NCBI GenBank assembly: GCA_003439945.1
Contig: QVRM01000940.1
Span: 585,501 to 649,500 of the forward strand
DNA length: 64,000 nt
Reading direction: 5' to 3'
Origin: Dermanyssus gallinae
Taxonomy: Eukaryota; Arthropoda; Arachnida; Mesostigmata; Dermanyssidae
This document shows, piece after piece, positions 19,100-30,139 of the stretch. Each line of letters starts with the position of its first letter. Position 1 is the first letter of the stretch. The position numbers and the translations under genes are program-made. The notes beneath the pieces were generated by a model, which saw nothing but the letters and a program-made list of their open reading frames with translations, ran no database searches and was not told where the DNA came from.

Positions 19100-19667
19100 C
19101 TACACCTAATCATGCTTCGGCTGTAAAATTAATATCAATATTATGTAAGGCTGTATAGGAACTGAGCAACTGAACACGATCATCATTTCTAATCGAGCCT
19201 GCATTGAAACATAAATATCTCATAACGCAGTTAGCTATGGCGCAGTGGAGAAGGCGGAATGGCCGTATTGAATGGGGCGATTAGGTTTGGTGAGGGAAGG
19301 GGAAAATTGTGCCAACTGTAGGGGTACCGGGACGGCGGACTGGATAGTTACTAAAGGTTGATTGGAATTGAATCTTATTTTCTATTTCCGCGGAACCGGT
19401 TAAATATTCCGAAAACAATATTCCCTTGCATGACGGTTGCACGGTTCCCAACTGGACGGTTATACCCACGTGTTTAAATACAGTACGCAAGACGTATGGA
19501 CGTGCTACGAATTCCAAAATGTACTCTATCATATAATTGATTGGCGCGATTAGAGAATTTTAAAATGCGATTCACTTGCGGGGATAGTTGAGGACTGAGT
19601 TTACATTGTTGTTTCGAATCACAGTGTACTTTTCTAGAGATCTCTGTCGCATGCATTCTTTGTTGAG
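19100..19667. other. Unassigned intergenic DNA
   Basis: No repeat family or coding signal could be recognised in this 570-bp stretch. Short open frames here are within random expectation. Confidence 0.35.
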
Positions 19668-19681
19668 CTCTTTCTAAAGCT

Positions 19682-19870
19682 AAATAAAATTTTCAGGGTT
19701 AACCCTCAGCCAAGATTTAACGTCCACGGAACTGTTTTGTAAAACAGTATTTGCTTTATAGACGGACCCCCATAAATACAAATGTGCAACGGTGGGGCTC
19801 GAACCCGCGCACCCTTATACCTCCTCCGGATGCGAGGCGCAGACTTCAGCCACCACGCCACCGGGCTCGA
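19682..19870 (-). mobile_element. tRNA-derived SINE family 1, copy a
   Basis: Minus strand begins GAGCCCGGTGGCGTGGTGGC, where TGGCGTGGTGG fits the pol III A-box, and has GGTTCGAGCCCC, a perfect B-box, about 55 bases later. The tail region contains TTTGTATTTATGGGGG and ends with CAGCCAAG...CCCTGAAAATTTT. A perfect 14-bp duplication (CTCTTTCTAAAGCT, 19668-19681 and 19871-19884) flanks it. The head resembles a tRNA with a long variable arm. Confidence 0.85.
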
Positions 19871-19884
19871 CTCTTTCTAAAGCT

Positions 19885-20142
19885 GGCATATATCGGTCAA
19901 TAGACGCTGTGCGGCAGATTTGCTATGGCACATGTGGCTGTATGACAATGTACACATAGTCAATATTCCTAGAGTTCTCAGTGCCGACAGATAAGAAACC
20001 TTGGAAAAATCTGGTCTAGTTTGTGATGTCGAGGTTAAACTTCATGTTGTACTAGTTCCCTACTATATAATTTAAATTCGTTCTTAACATTTGATTGGGG
20101 CGCTTTATTATTGACTTAATCATCCATGATCAGAAGACAAAT
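19885..20142. other. Unassigned DNA
   Basis: Nothing recognisable in this short AT-rich stretch between the SINE and LINE B4. Confidence 0.35.
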
Positions 20143-20720
20143 GGATTTTTTTGGAGCTCCCTGCAAACACGGACTGGTAGTGTGTGACTCTAACCCACTA
20201 ACAGTCAGTCCCCCGGCCTGACTGGGAACTGCTTGCGCATGTTATTAAACAATTAGAGGGAGCGGATGTGTTCCCTGGTAAACAAGGAGAGCCGCGAGCG
20301 AGTAAAAAGGTAAGTCCCTTGCCTTTTCCTATATTTTACTATTAAAAGCTTGTGACGCTTCGTAGCTTAAACCCTTCGGCTTTTCAAGGCGAAGTTGATT
20401 ATGTCATTTTGTTGATGATGTCCCGTACATTAAAAGTTGTTGTGTTTATTAAAGGCTCCAGTAGGTGTGCTCATTGCTCCACTCTTGAACATCTCAACAC
20501 GGTCTGTTCCGGGGTGTCATAGAGTCCGTCGCCGCAGTAGGCGTACGTCGGGCCAGGGGCCTTCCCGATTGTAGGCTGGAAGGACTGGAAGTCTCCGTGG
20601 TCTGTGAGGATCTGGGACATGTAAAATGTTAGTTCTCCCCCCCAGGCGGTTGAGCTTCTGATGTTTGGGACCAGGGTCCGAAAGCTTGTCCGGGCATGTT
20701 GCTGGCTATAAACTTCCCTA
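20143..20720 (-). pseudogene. R1-like LINE copy B4, 3' terminal part
   Basis: Aligns with B1: 20150-20300 matches the 3' UTR at 5735-5900 (GAGCTCCCTGCAA, GACTGGGAACTGCTTGCGCAT) and 20455-20700 matches 6060-6300, the C-terminal zinc-knuckle coding region (GGTGTCATAGAGTCCGTCGCCGCAGTAGGCG versus GTGTCGTCGAGTCCATCGCCGCAGTGGACG). A T-run at 20143-20149 is the A-tail. AAATGGA occurs at both ends (20136 and 20726) and could be a weak target duplication. No open frame remains. Confidence 0.7.
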
Positions 20721-21322
20721 GGTAAAAATGGACTTCGTTCACCGGATCATCGTCGCAAAGACCAATGTCTAGTAGTGAAACGCACTGACTGTCCACGCGT
20801 GTTTCTTTTGTAACATATTCTTGGAGTCCTCACTCGGCGCAGAAACTCAGTTGTGAAACTCCTGTTGTATCATCGTTTAAGGGCCGTAACACGCTTGGCG
20901 TTTCCTAGTGAATGTATGGCAAATTGTACAGGCTGATAAAACTCCATTCCCACATTCCATCGGTGATGACAACTTTTGTGTTAACTGTTAATTTGGCTCT
21001 TATATTGTCATGTATGCCAGAGCGAAAAATAATCTGTTATAAACCGGAACGTGCGGTTACTGAAATGGCATTACACGTTATGGATCCGGAGTTACAATGC
21101 GGAACATCAACCTCAGAGCATACCCGCTTACTTCGAACGAGGATTAACCATCCACCGCCCCGTGAGTTACGATATTTTCTAAATGTATGAAATATTCCTC
21201 CGCCGCTGATTTCTGCTGACGAAACCGATGATTTAGTAATCCATGTCTCAGCTATTTTTACACTTATATTCATATTTTTGATATAACTATGTAGAATCTC
21301 GAGAACACTGGACTTTACATCG
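20721..21322. other. Unassigned intergenic DNA
   Basis: Two short open frames overlap here on opposite strands but show no domain or family resemblance. No repeat match within the window was noticed. Confidence 0.3.
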
Positions 21323-21545
21323 GTGGCGGCGTGGTCTATGGGGCTAGTACTCCAGTCATGGTTGTCATCTGCCGGGGTATCGTCTGTTCGACTCCCGTTG
21401 TTGATCGAATTTTCTTTGAGCGGACAACCTAGATATCTCAACATGTTAATCTCTCGATGCATTGAAGATATGTCTCACGGTGAGTTCCAAGCCCATATGG
21501 AATAAGATGATGGTCTAGAATTAAAAGCAGTTTCCTTAAAAACGC
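21323..21545 (+). mobile_element. tRNA-derived SINE family 2, copy 2
   Basis: GGTGGCGGCGTGGTCTATGGGGCTAG supplies an A-box-like start and TGTTCGACTCCC a near-consensus B-box about 60 bases on. GTTGTTGATCGAATTTTCTTTGAGCG and GAGTTCCAAGCCCATATGG are shared with copy 1, and both end in TCCTTAAAAA. The tRNA relation is inferred from the promoter boxes. Confidence 0.6.
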
Positions 21546-21785
21546 TTCTAATTATAGACTTAACAATATATCGGGTCGTAGACGACCATGAAAGAAAGAA
21601 GGCCGGTTTGAGGCAACTATGGTATTTCGCAGTTGGAGCCATAGAGGAGTAAATAAGTTATTGCTGCTAAAACCTCTAATAATAATAATAGCGCCCGTAG
21701 GAAAAAAGTCGATTGGTGAGAGTGGAGCGAGAAGGCAAAGCACCCTTGTGCTCTTGCAGAAGACATAGTTCTACCATTCCCCATC
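21546..21785. other. Unassigned DNA
   Basis: No gene; contains a short (AAT)n run at 21676-21690. Sits directly upstream of family D copy D3. Confidence 0.35.
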
Positions 21786-21788
21786 GGC

Positions 21789-22470
21789 TTGCCAACGGTC
21801 GGGTCGTGCGCGGCACTTATTTTTGTGCCCGTCGCAGTCCTAAACGTATGCGACGATATGCATAACGGGCAAGTTCCGGAAGCAGTGAGAAGCGTCATAC
21901 ACGGCAGGTGGCTCATCGTCCTGAAAAAAGAAAACTGGGGGCTGCACTCCGCGCAGACTGGCCACAAAGACCCTGAAGAACTCATCAACCATAAGAAAGA
22001 CGCCGCTTGGCTCTGGGACGCGCGTCAGCCCGGTGGTCCTTCTAAGGGAGAAGCAGAAAGGGTGGGACCAAATCGCCACTCAGGCTACCCACTTAACCCT
22101 TTTGTCGGCCTGCGAGTTAGATGTGGACTACACTAGACTGAAAGCAACCAAACGACAGTTCCGTGCCACCAGTGACCTCAGAATTGGCATTGTCATGTTC
22201 GAGAGAGAGGAATGTCCATGTGGTGAAACGATGAACGAGCGGTCCTCACCGGTTTAGCTGCACTAAGCTGGCCAGGCTCGCGCAGGGCCGCCACGACGCC
22301 ATCAATGACATCCTCGACCGCGCTTTCAGACAAGCCAGTTACCGCGTTCACGGGAGCCTGGCGGACAGCAGAGGAACGACAGGCGTCGACTGGCCTTACC
22401 AGCCGGGACTAGAACCACACTCGGCCGCTGGCGTGGGGTATCACTGTCTACGGGAGATCTTCGTGAGAGG
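21789..22470 (+). pseudogene. Family D LINE copy D3: start of RT joined to C-terminal region
   Basis: The first frame contains NGQVPEAVRSVIHGRWLIVLKKEN, the entry block of family D RTs (compare LKKKDG...RPIA style in D1). After about 22050 the sequence jumps to the C-terminal region: ATSDLRIGIVMFEREECPCGETMNE, then in another frame GRHDAINDILDRAFRQASYRV, equivalent to RHSALNDTFSRALRSAG in D5. The catalytic palm, with both aspartate motifs, is missing. Stops and frameshifts occur throughout, so this is an internally deleted relic on the plus strand. Confidence 0.6.
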
Positions 22471-22629
22471 AACCGGATTATCATAGAAGCTAGAGGCGTC
22501 TGACGAGTATAAGGTAAATCACTCAGCAGTCATCACAGAAAAACGCAGCGACTGCTTCCCGTGGCAAATTGTACACGTGGCACGTGTCACGGATGACAAA
22601 CCGTCGTCCGCGTTGGTCTTGTCAATCAG

Positions 22630-23420
22630 ACACCCCGGCGTCGAGACACCGAGGTCACCGCGACAAGTGGTGCATTGACCACCTCGGATAAACGGGTCGG
22701 ACACATACAGGATACCATCCGACACGCGAGGTTAGACCGGATTTTGCTCAAGGCAGTCAGGGCATCCGTCGCCGGCGAGTTCACGAAAGTCTTACTAAAG
22801 GTTGCCTCGCACAACGACATCGAAGCCTGGCACTCACTGCTTTCTTTTGCGTCGGTAGTTCTGCACCCTCCACGCGTCCGAACCGACATGCGTTTCTTCA
22901 CAGTGATTATTAAGAACAACCTTCGCGATTTCCTCAGAGTTTATGAATTGAGAACATTGCACACTAAGACTAGTATCAGCAGCAACCCTGAGGGTGACGT
23001 CTGTCAGGCTGCCCGAGGCAGATCTCGTGCTCCCCCATTAATGTAGATGCGGCGATCAGGGGCTACAGGCACACCATGGCCTCTCTTGGGCCTCGAACTC
23101 AGGTCGTCGCGCGCGACACGCTGCACTTAATGGCACATTTACCTAGCCTTAATATCTTCTAGGTTTCCTTGCATTTTCGAGCCTGTTGGCCTTTGCCGGG
23201 ATAATAGAAAAAGACCGGAATAATAAGTGCAGGAAGTATTTCATTATTACCTGCTCCAACGATTTCCACCAGCTGCATTTGAGACACTGGGGGAACCTGG
23301 CTCAAGGCCCTACAAACTTGTTCAATGAGTTGGCACGGCGTTCAAACGTTCGACAGGGGACAACTTTATTCCAAAGCTATCGAATACCAGAGACTATCGC
23401 TCAACATTTAGCGGGGTAAC
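22630..23420 (+). pseudogene. Family D LINE copy D4: N-terminal region joined to endonuclease-like fragment
   Basis: 22675-23040 encodes NDIEAWHSLLSFASVVL with LRDFLRVYELRTL, resembling the segment upstream of the RT in family D proteins (that comparison is from memory). After a deletion, 23150-23420 encodes FPCIFEPVGLCRDNRKRPE, equivalent to FPCVLELPGLSKDDEKRPDG in D5, followed by a FIITCSNDFHQLHLRH-like block that would be the WDATxxDxxAxS segment. The whole RT is missing. Both deletions and the frame changes mark it as dead. Confidence 0.55.
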
Positions 23421-23429
23421 GCCGCATCT

Positions 23430-23820
23430 ATGCGTGGAAATCTACTAAACTGCCATGGCCGAATCTGAACGATGTGTGACATTTTCAGTTATTTGATTAT
23501 ATGTATACGTCTGTAGGAACAAAATTGTTACCTCATATACATCCCATATAGTAATTTGTATTGAATTAAATTACACAAATATACAATAATATTCTTGACA
23601 TCTATTGTTTAGTGCAGTGTGTAGAGGCAATCCTGCTTCCATAGTCGGCACCACGAGTTGAACACCAAAGCTGTTTGCTAAAGTTGTAATTTCGCAACAT
23701 TGATTAAGAGTAATAGCTTGCAGCTGCGACCGCACGTTTTATGTGTTTTACACTACGTGAAGTTGAACGTATGTTGAAGGCGAATACAACAAGCTGTCAT
23801 GTTAGGTCATGTCAGGTTAA
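23430..23820. other. Unassigned DNA
   Basis: AT-rich, no recognised gene or element. A GTTAGGTCATGTCAGGTTAAATG string just before 23830 belongs to the retroposon E2 end. Confidence 0.35.
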
Positions 23821-23824
23821 ATGC

Positions 23825-24330
23825 TAGTACGCGCTATCACCACGTATAGAAAATCCCACTTTCCATCTCGAACAGTATGGGACTAAACGCTAGCCCGCTG
23901 AGACCTACCACTTACTAATGGATTTAGTGGGTGTGAGTCTACGGTCTTTTTAAGCTTCACTCCCTGATGGCTTAGACTCCGTAGAACAATACTATGGGCC
24001 ATCAGGAGAAGTGGCGAGTGCCACTCGAATTATTTGGCTGGGGTCACTCAAGGGTTTCCCCACCGTCCAACGTGCTTTGTCCTGATGACAATACCTGCCA
24101 GCCCGTATTACTCAAAGTCACGTCATCTGCTAGTACAGCAAGCGGAAATCGGGCTCTCGCGAGCCTTCTCGGGGCCTTTTTTCCGTCAGTACATTCGTAG
24201 CTATAGCTGCTTCCAGCTTCCACCCAGAAGTCGTACCGCTTATATAGTCTACGCACTTGTTAAGGGTTTCTCTGCGGAGTCTGGGATATTTGCTTCCCTT
24301 CGCTTTTCCTGATAAGCCCATTTGCTCCTG
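23825..24330 (-). mobile_element. Retroposon E2, longer relative of E1
   Basis: The reverse complement of 23830-24090 matches the 3' 250 bases of E1. The homology is co-linear: AAACCCTTGAGTGACCCC.GCCAA, GGCACTCGCCACTTCTCCTGATGGCCCATAG and CTATGGG...CTCACACCCACTAAA. E2 extends further 5' to about 24330 with an open frame of 70 codons (24044-24256) of unknown meaning. The T-arm-like motif is at 23923-23940. Confidence 0.55.
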
Positions 24331-25295
24331 AATTTTGCAACTGCTGAGACTCTAGCCCGTTCCGGTACTTTAGAACAGTGTAATTCGGTCACGGATTATG
24401 ACGGCTGCGTGTCGTAGAATCAACTAGATCACGCACTCGTTCATCGTCAAAACAGAAAGCTCTAAGTACAGCTACACTAAGCGTATGTTATACGTTCAAC
24501 ATATCACGCATTGCCTGCACAACGCATAGGTTCTTGTAAATATATAGACCTATTTTTTTAATGCATAGCAAATTCGTTAGACCAAATACGCAACGCTGCA
24601 ATGCTGAGGTCGGGGCGGTGGCAAAATGAAGTTGCTTGAAAAAAGTAATGATGGAAGGTGCTTGCATGTTAAAGCTTGTGTTTAGGGTGCTACCAATGGA
24701 TCTATATATATGATGTCATAATGTTGGATTATTTCAAACAATTATAGCTTGATAACGTCTATGCCACCATACCCACAAGTGTAAAGGTGTATATGTATAA
24801 TATACTTAGTTTAGTTGGAACAGATTTTATACCCAAAAATTTGATCCGTGTAGATATTCACAGCAAAAACGCGCAATAGATATGCTTTAAAACAAACATT
24901 TACCACGCAATAATAGAAGAAACTACCTATACAAACTAAGGAATGTCAGACATAAAGTGCTTGTTCACCAGGCTGGCCACCATCACATAGATAACTTGAT
25001 GTCTTAAGAATACAACGTCAGCTCTATTTTCTATTTATAAAGCAAAATGTCCTGCTAATTTCAAACACTCGCAACATGGTTACACGGATGTAAAGCTTTA
25101 GTAGTGAGCGCGCAAGAGCTCGCTATAACCAACTCCGTTTGCCAGTTGTTATCCACCGCAATGTGGGCCCTATACGCTTATTTCGGGGACAATTGTTTTG
25201 TCCATACCTTACGATTGAATAAACACTACCACTAGTCCGTTTGGCCCCTATTGCATATTTGCCAAAATGAGAAAATGAATGTATAGGAGGTTCAT
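24331..25295. other. Gene-free AT-rich DNA
   Basis: Nearly 1 kb with no open frame above 60 codons, no repeat family seen elsewhere in the window and no strong microsatellite. Confidence 0.4.
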
Positions 25296-25299
25296 TATA

Positions 25300-25930
25300 A
25301 AACTTTTTTATGTCAGCACTTTGGAGTGAACAATTATCTCCGCGTTAACGTGTAATTACGGATCCTGTAACCCAGGATTAGCCCAGTTCGACAATGAGCT
25401 CCGAACAGATGCTGCGTTTCCTCGTTGGATGTCGAGCGACAGCCTTTGACACAAAAATTCCGATGCTCTCGAGTCTCTCATGGAAAGGTTAAGGCTTCTA
25501 CCCACGCGCTGAATCAATTTCAGTGTAAGCGGGGATGGTCCTCCCGTTGTTTCAAAAGCCAACGGACGAAATTAGTGCGGATAACCAACGCCAGAGTAAT
25601 TTCTAAATTTGTTAGCCTCTGCTGACCTAGACGCATAACCTGCCTGGTCCGCACCGACCATCGAAGGGGCTAATGAGTCGGTTACAGTTGCGTCCCAAAC
25701 AAGCATGCCACCGCGCTCAAAGGAGGTTAGAGTAAGACCGTCAGGCCTTTTTTCATCGTCTTTGGATAGACCCGGAAGTTCTAGTACACACGGAAAACCA
25801 GCAGACCTCAGTGCTCGACTGAAAGTGTCATTTAATGCCGAGTGACGTACTCTTCCGCCTGCACTTAAGGCGCATGATAAGCCATGATGCGCTAAAGCGT
25901 CTACAAGGTAACCACAATTGAGACACAACC
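25300..25930 (-). pseudogene. Family D LINE copy D5: restriction-like endonuclease domain and C-terminus
   Basis: The minus strand reads AHHGLSCALSAGGRVRHSALND, then ALRSAGFPCVLELPGLSKDD, EKRPDGLTLTSFERGGMLVW, WDATVTDSLAPSMVG and, after a frameshift near 25565, ETTGGPSPLTLKLIQRVG and SEFLCQRLSLDIQRGNAASV. The H/C cluster followed by RPD...WDATVTD is arranged like the PD-(D/E)XK endonuclease of R2-group LINEs. I infer the function from that arrangement only. The 3' UTR (25300-25355) matches the insertion D2. Everything upstream, including the RT, is truncated near 25930. Confidence 0.7.
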
Positions 25931-26279
25931 ACAATGAGATAATTGTTTTAAACTTTGTCTGATAAAACATAACTGTTTTTGACATTGAAATAACGCATAA
26001 TCTGTTATTTTTTATTTAATTTTGTTAATTTAACAAATTTAACAAAACAGAGAGCGTCATATCTACGACACACCTGTCAGAACACCATTTTATTTCAAAT
26101 GGTGATCAACTGGTGTCTATATCGGGCCGTAGAGAACGTGTGACGTGTAATTTTGCAGGCACCTCTCTACTAAACAAGTCTGTAGTAAGGTTTATAATAA
26201 ATGTTTAACAAAGCTTGATCTACAGAAGTTTTTTTTTCTAATAACGGTTTCTCATCCCGTAATTTTCGTATGTATTAAA
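25931..26279. other. Unassigned DNA
   Basis: AT-rich spacer. A small hairpin (CACCATTT-loop-AAATGGTG) lies near 26082-26103. No gene. Confidence 0.35.
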
Positions 26280-26292
26280 GTAACGTGGATGT

Positions 26293-26461
26293 CGAGCCCG
26301 GTGACGTGGTGCATTCTGCCTGCACCTCGCGATCGGAGAAGACACATACGTGCGCGGGTTCGAGCCCCACCGTTGCACATTTGTATTTATGGGGGTACGT
26401 CTATGAAGCATTGCGAAAAGTTAAATCTTGGCTGAGGTTCAGCCCGAAAAGTATTCTTAAG
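26293..26461 (+). mobile_element. tRNA-derived SINE family 1, copy b
   Basis: CGAGCCCGGTGACGTGGTGC carries the A-box region and GGGTTCGAGCCCC the B-box near 26357. TTTGTATTTATGGGGG and CTTGGCTGAGGTTCAGCCCG match copies a and c. GTAACGTGGATGT (26280-26292) and GTAGCGTGGATGT (26462-26474) are the target duplication with one difference. Confidence 0.8.
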
Positions 26462-26756
26462 GTAGCGTGGATGTGAGTATTTGCTACCATGGGATATACT
26501 GGGTATTAACCGCGCGACACCCTAATACAGATATGTTTCGCTCAACCGTGTTAATTTTGAATGTGATAACAAGGCGGTTGTTCAAAAGAAGGTTTCTTTC
26601 CTTAAAAGCAACAGATGGAGCGTAACCTAAACGCAACACATGAACCTAACATAAGGGTAAGTAGAAATTTAAACTAATCCAAGGTAGGAGAGTTGTATAT
26701 ATAATAACACGTCGTTGGCGTGTTTCTTCGTCTGGTGCCTCCCCTCTATCTTACTC

Positions 26757-26774
26757 TCTCCCTTTCTCTCCCCC

Positions 26775-26826
<52 letters not shown>
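26757..26826. repeat. (CT)n followed by (AT)n microsatellite
   Basis: Compound dinucleotide tract near the boundary where transposon-dense DNA gives way to the ds gene territory. Confidence 0.9.
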
Positions 26827-26829
<3 letters not shown>

Positions 26830-26833
<4 letters not shown>

Positions 26834-28850
26834 TGATGACTTACTAATGTCAGGCAATTACAAAACTGTAGTACGTAATAGTGCATATTCTGTCGAGGCT
26901 AGACTGCACGATGAAGGGGTCGTAGGATATCGCACTCTCATTGTACCGCGTGTTTCCGTACATATTTCCAGTGTCATGCAGCTAGCCTTATCACAATTCT
27001 TAGGCATATAGTGCGTTATTTTTGCACGCAAAAACTTTGAATCGAAGCGTCTGATTGACGTCGACTATAGCAGTCGTTCGCATTTCTAACTAGGCGAGGC
27101 AGCGTTTAGGAGTTGCATACATGCCAAAATCAGTAAAAGACCGCCGCTTGGTGTCTCTGTGTGTGTGTGTGCACATAGTATGTGTGTTATCCTCATTCCT
27201 CTGCCGAGCGGACGTAAATGTATTTAGGCCCAATTGGCACTTTTGGCGCGACGGCGTGGGAGACTAGACGCGTCAGACGTGTCCTAGAGCCTTTAGCCAC
27301 GACGGAACCCCTCCTCAGTCCGCTCCTAGGTCCGGGACTGTTCAAAACAAAACGCCGTTCGTGCGTTTCTGCGCCTCGTGTGCGCATCGATCTACCTGCG
27401 CTCGCGAAGTCGCGGAAATGGCGAAAACTGCTGTAGCAGGTAGGTGAAGGCAGCCTATTAGCGAGCCATTTCAGCAATTTGTCTTGGAGTAGCAGAGCGC
27501 GCAGGTAGACAGAACAGTCGGTGCATGTAGCTGGCGAACACGCTTGAAGTCTAGGCGAAGCGTTTACCTCTCAGAAGAACTTTGAAATGGGGCGACTTGT
27601 GTTACGTGTGTGTGTGCGTGCACCACTTATAATTGTACCTGGCTACCGTCATGTCCGCCTACTCTACTCAGGCAGAGAGATGCAGAGAGAGAGAGAGCGT
27701 CTGAACGTCTGAGCGTCTGAATGCGAGTCTCACTGGTAAAACTACTACGAGCCGACCGTTCCGAGTTACCGATAAGCGGCTACTGTCAGACAACATTTCG
27801 GCCGAGAACACATGCATTTTTGCCTATTGAAACAAGTGCACCGGGCGTCTCGACACTCTCTAGCGTCTAGTGTCCTTAGAACAAATAATCGGTTTGCTTA
27901 TCGACAAAATGTAATACGGAGTATAGAAGAGTTACCATGGTGACACCATCGGTTTTCCGATTGCCTTAAAAACACGCGGGATCAACGAACACTCGCCTCT
28001 GAAGAGGATGATGCTGGTGTGGATACGGATGCTTACATTGCCCGTCAGCGACGGGCTTCTTCAAGCTTACATAAGGCGTAATGACATACATATGTGTATA
28101 CACCGTGAAACAGGTAAACTTTTTTCATCAGCATGAATCAGTATTCGGCGAATCATTATAAGTAGAAGGGAATGCGAGGGAGGACATTTCCTCCCTTCTC
28201 GCCAAAAGACTCTCTTCGAACATGGTCTACATACTACTACAAGTAAAGGAACAGATGCAGGCCTCTTATGGAACGGCCGAGAATCACCGCCTCTGTAGAT
28301 GGTGAACGCGGGGATTGTTCTATCTTGCGTTGTCCGGTACGTCGGCCGGTGGCTTTGCCTCAGGTACGCCTTTGCTCAGATCCCTACCGGTATATGTTTG
28401 GCAGTTAGACCGAAGAGCAGACATGTCAGAGACGAGCAGCAGCAGCAGCGGGACATCTCCCTACCCCCAAAAGAGATGGCGGTAGGGAGGTAAAATGGCG
28501 ATTACAACAATAACAACGAGAACCACAGGACAGCAATAACATGGTCGACACAATACAACAAGCAAAGTTTTTTTCTTTTTTTTAAATTACTTCTGGCTCT
28601 GTACCGCCAATGGGCAGGCGTCACCTGGAATGCCCAAACTAAGGACCTTCGAGAGATCAGCTCTCAAATCAACTCGGGGCAACCAAAGGCTCACTCTAAC
28701 ATCGGTCCGAGCAGATTGGTGGTTGGCGAAACAAACACCAAATGGACAAAAAGCTAGAAAGCGATATCGCGCTTTTGAGTGAGTTTGTTGGCGGCGTTTT
28801 TTACGCTTTGCGTGCGTCTCTTCAATTCCACCGGATTACGACGACGCTCG
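26830..28850. other. Gene-free DNA upstream of ds
   Basis: No recognised coding sequence or transposon. 27190-27480 is GC-balanced and open on both strands for about 70-90 codons, and ends in a donor-like CAG|GTAGGTGA near 27440, so an untranslated exon is possible but unsupported. Short (GT)n and (GA)n tracts occur near 27150 and 27680. Confidence 0.35.
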
Positions 28851-28899
28851 AGGAGTGTCATGTCTTCGGTGGTCTACACTGTCGCCGCTGATAAGGCAC

Positions 28900-29110
28900 T
28901 GTTGTTGTTGCATCAACGCCATCAAAGGCAACTCCAGTACCACCACCACCACCACCGACCCCCGACAGTAAGAAAAACAACGACACGTGACAAAAATTAT
29001 ACTTGCTACAACAGCAACAACAATAATGGGCACGACGTCAACAGCAACAACAACAACAACAACAACAATGAGCACAACGTCAACAACAACAACAACAACA
29101 ACAACAGTTT
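28900..29110 (+). repeat. (CAC)n and (CAA)n trinucleotide cluster
   Basis: Consists of ACC/CAC repeats near 28940 and AACAAC runs at 29040-29105. Apparent poly-His and poly-Asn open frames across it are translations of the microsatellite. Confidence 0.85.
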
Positions 29111-29730
29111 TGTGATACTGCCAAAACGAGCATATAAGTATAGCAGTCGGGTCGTCACAGCAGCCACCCAACGGACTCGATAGCCGCACTAAGATTATCT
29201 CTCAAAATTTCCCCAAAAAAATTTGCGATAGAAGCAGCTGATTCGATCTAGTCTAGATGATTCGAAAATATTGAGCTACATAATCTCATCATTATCAAGT
29301 GTTGAGCGAGCAAGTTGTCTATTCTGCGAAAGAATCGATACATTGGTCGGATTATCTTCATTACTAGTATTTAACTTAATGTTGTTTGCAGTTATGTCAC
29401 TCTTAATACAGAAGTGATCAGCGGTTGCGTTATTTTACAGGCCTGTTGAACGTTTCACACCTACGTGTATAACATTCGTTGATCAATTTCTGCTCATTGT
29501 TTTTCTTACTGCTATTTCTCGTCGTCGTCGTCGTTGGCTATGCTGGTGGCGATGTTCTTCTGTTTTTAGTAGAGCTTGAATTCATCGTACGGGAGCCGAA
29601 CGAGGCCTGGCCGAACACCCAGTAGCCCAGGCCAGTAGTACTCTTCTGTCAGCAGCTCTCCTTTGTCGTGTCGCTACGTTCTCTCACTACTTTCTAGCAA
29701 GCGGGATGGTAATATCTCGTTCTCGATTGT
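29111..29730. other. Gene-free DNA upstream of ds
   Basis: No coding or repeat-family signal; a (GTC)n stretch lies near 29520. Confidence 0.35.
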
Positions 29731-29818
<88 letters not shown>

Positions 29819-29880
29819 GATATGTATACATATATATATATATATATACATATGTATACACATATATATATGTATACACA
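29730..29880. repeat. Long (TA)n tract
   Basis: About 84 uninterrupted bases of alternating TA (29730-29813) followed by imperfect TATACATA repeats to about 29880. Likely to be length-polymorphic. Confidence 0.95.
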
Positions 29881-30139
29881 TACATGGCTGTATATACATG
29901 CCTGTGTATCTGGGCATGCGCAGGCTTCGTCCTCGGGCTGATTGAGAGGAACCTGTTGTTCAGCTTGGCGGTGACTTGCTTCTTCTTCGAGCTGTCGCTC
30001 GGTCGCTGTTGATGTTGGTCTTATTGGCGGTGAGCGGGCGGCGGGCTGCGGGCGCGCGGGCGAAGCCGACGACCCACCGATTCGATGTCGACCGCTACTT
30101 CGACGCCGAGCGCCGCAGTTATCCCAACGTGGTCGTCGT

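Larger units (their letters stand above)
17748..19100 (-). mobile_element. LINE family A copy A3, interrupted by two short retroposons
   Basis: 17748-17890 and 18357-18530 align with copy A4 (40660-40960): GAGTACTTTGAT, CATTGCAGACGTAGCTTTTGC, CGATATGTCTGCTAAAA and CCTAGATACGA blocks are shared. The part at 18840-19090 continues into the RT region around YADD (GGCATAAAATGCAAAATAGGC). Homology is interrupted by a 442-bp retroposon at 17903-18344 and a SINE at about 18540-18831. No open frame remains. Confidence 0.75.

Noticed and set aside
26285..26380. Functional tRNA gene
   Set aside because: A- and B-boxes are present but the cloverleaf is incomplete and the unit has a SINE body, tail and target duplication.
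28779..29183. His/Asn-rich frame upstream of ds resembling a homopolymer-rich transcription factor
   Set aside because: Produced by CAC and CAA microsatellites; no DNA-binding domain and the other strand is equally open.
29663..29941. Tyr-Ile repeat frame on both strands
   Set aside because: Translation of the (TA)n tract.
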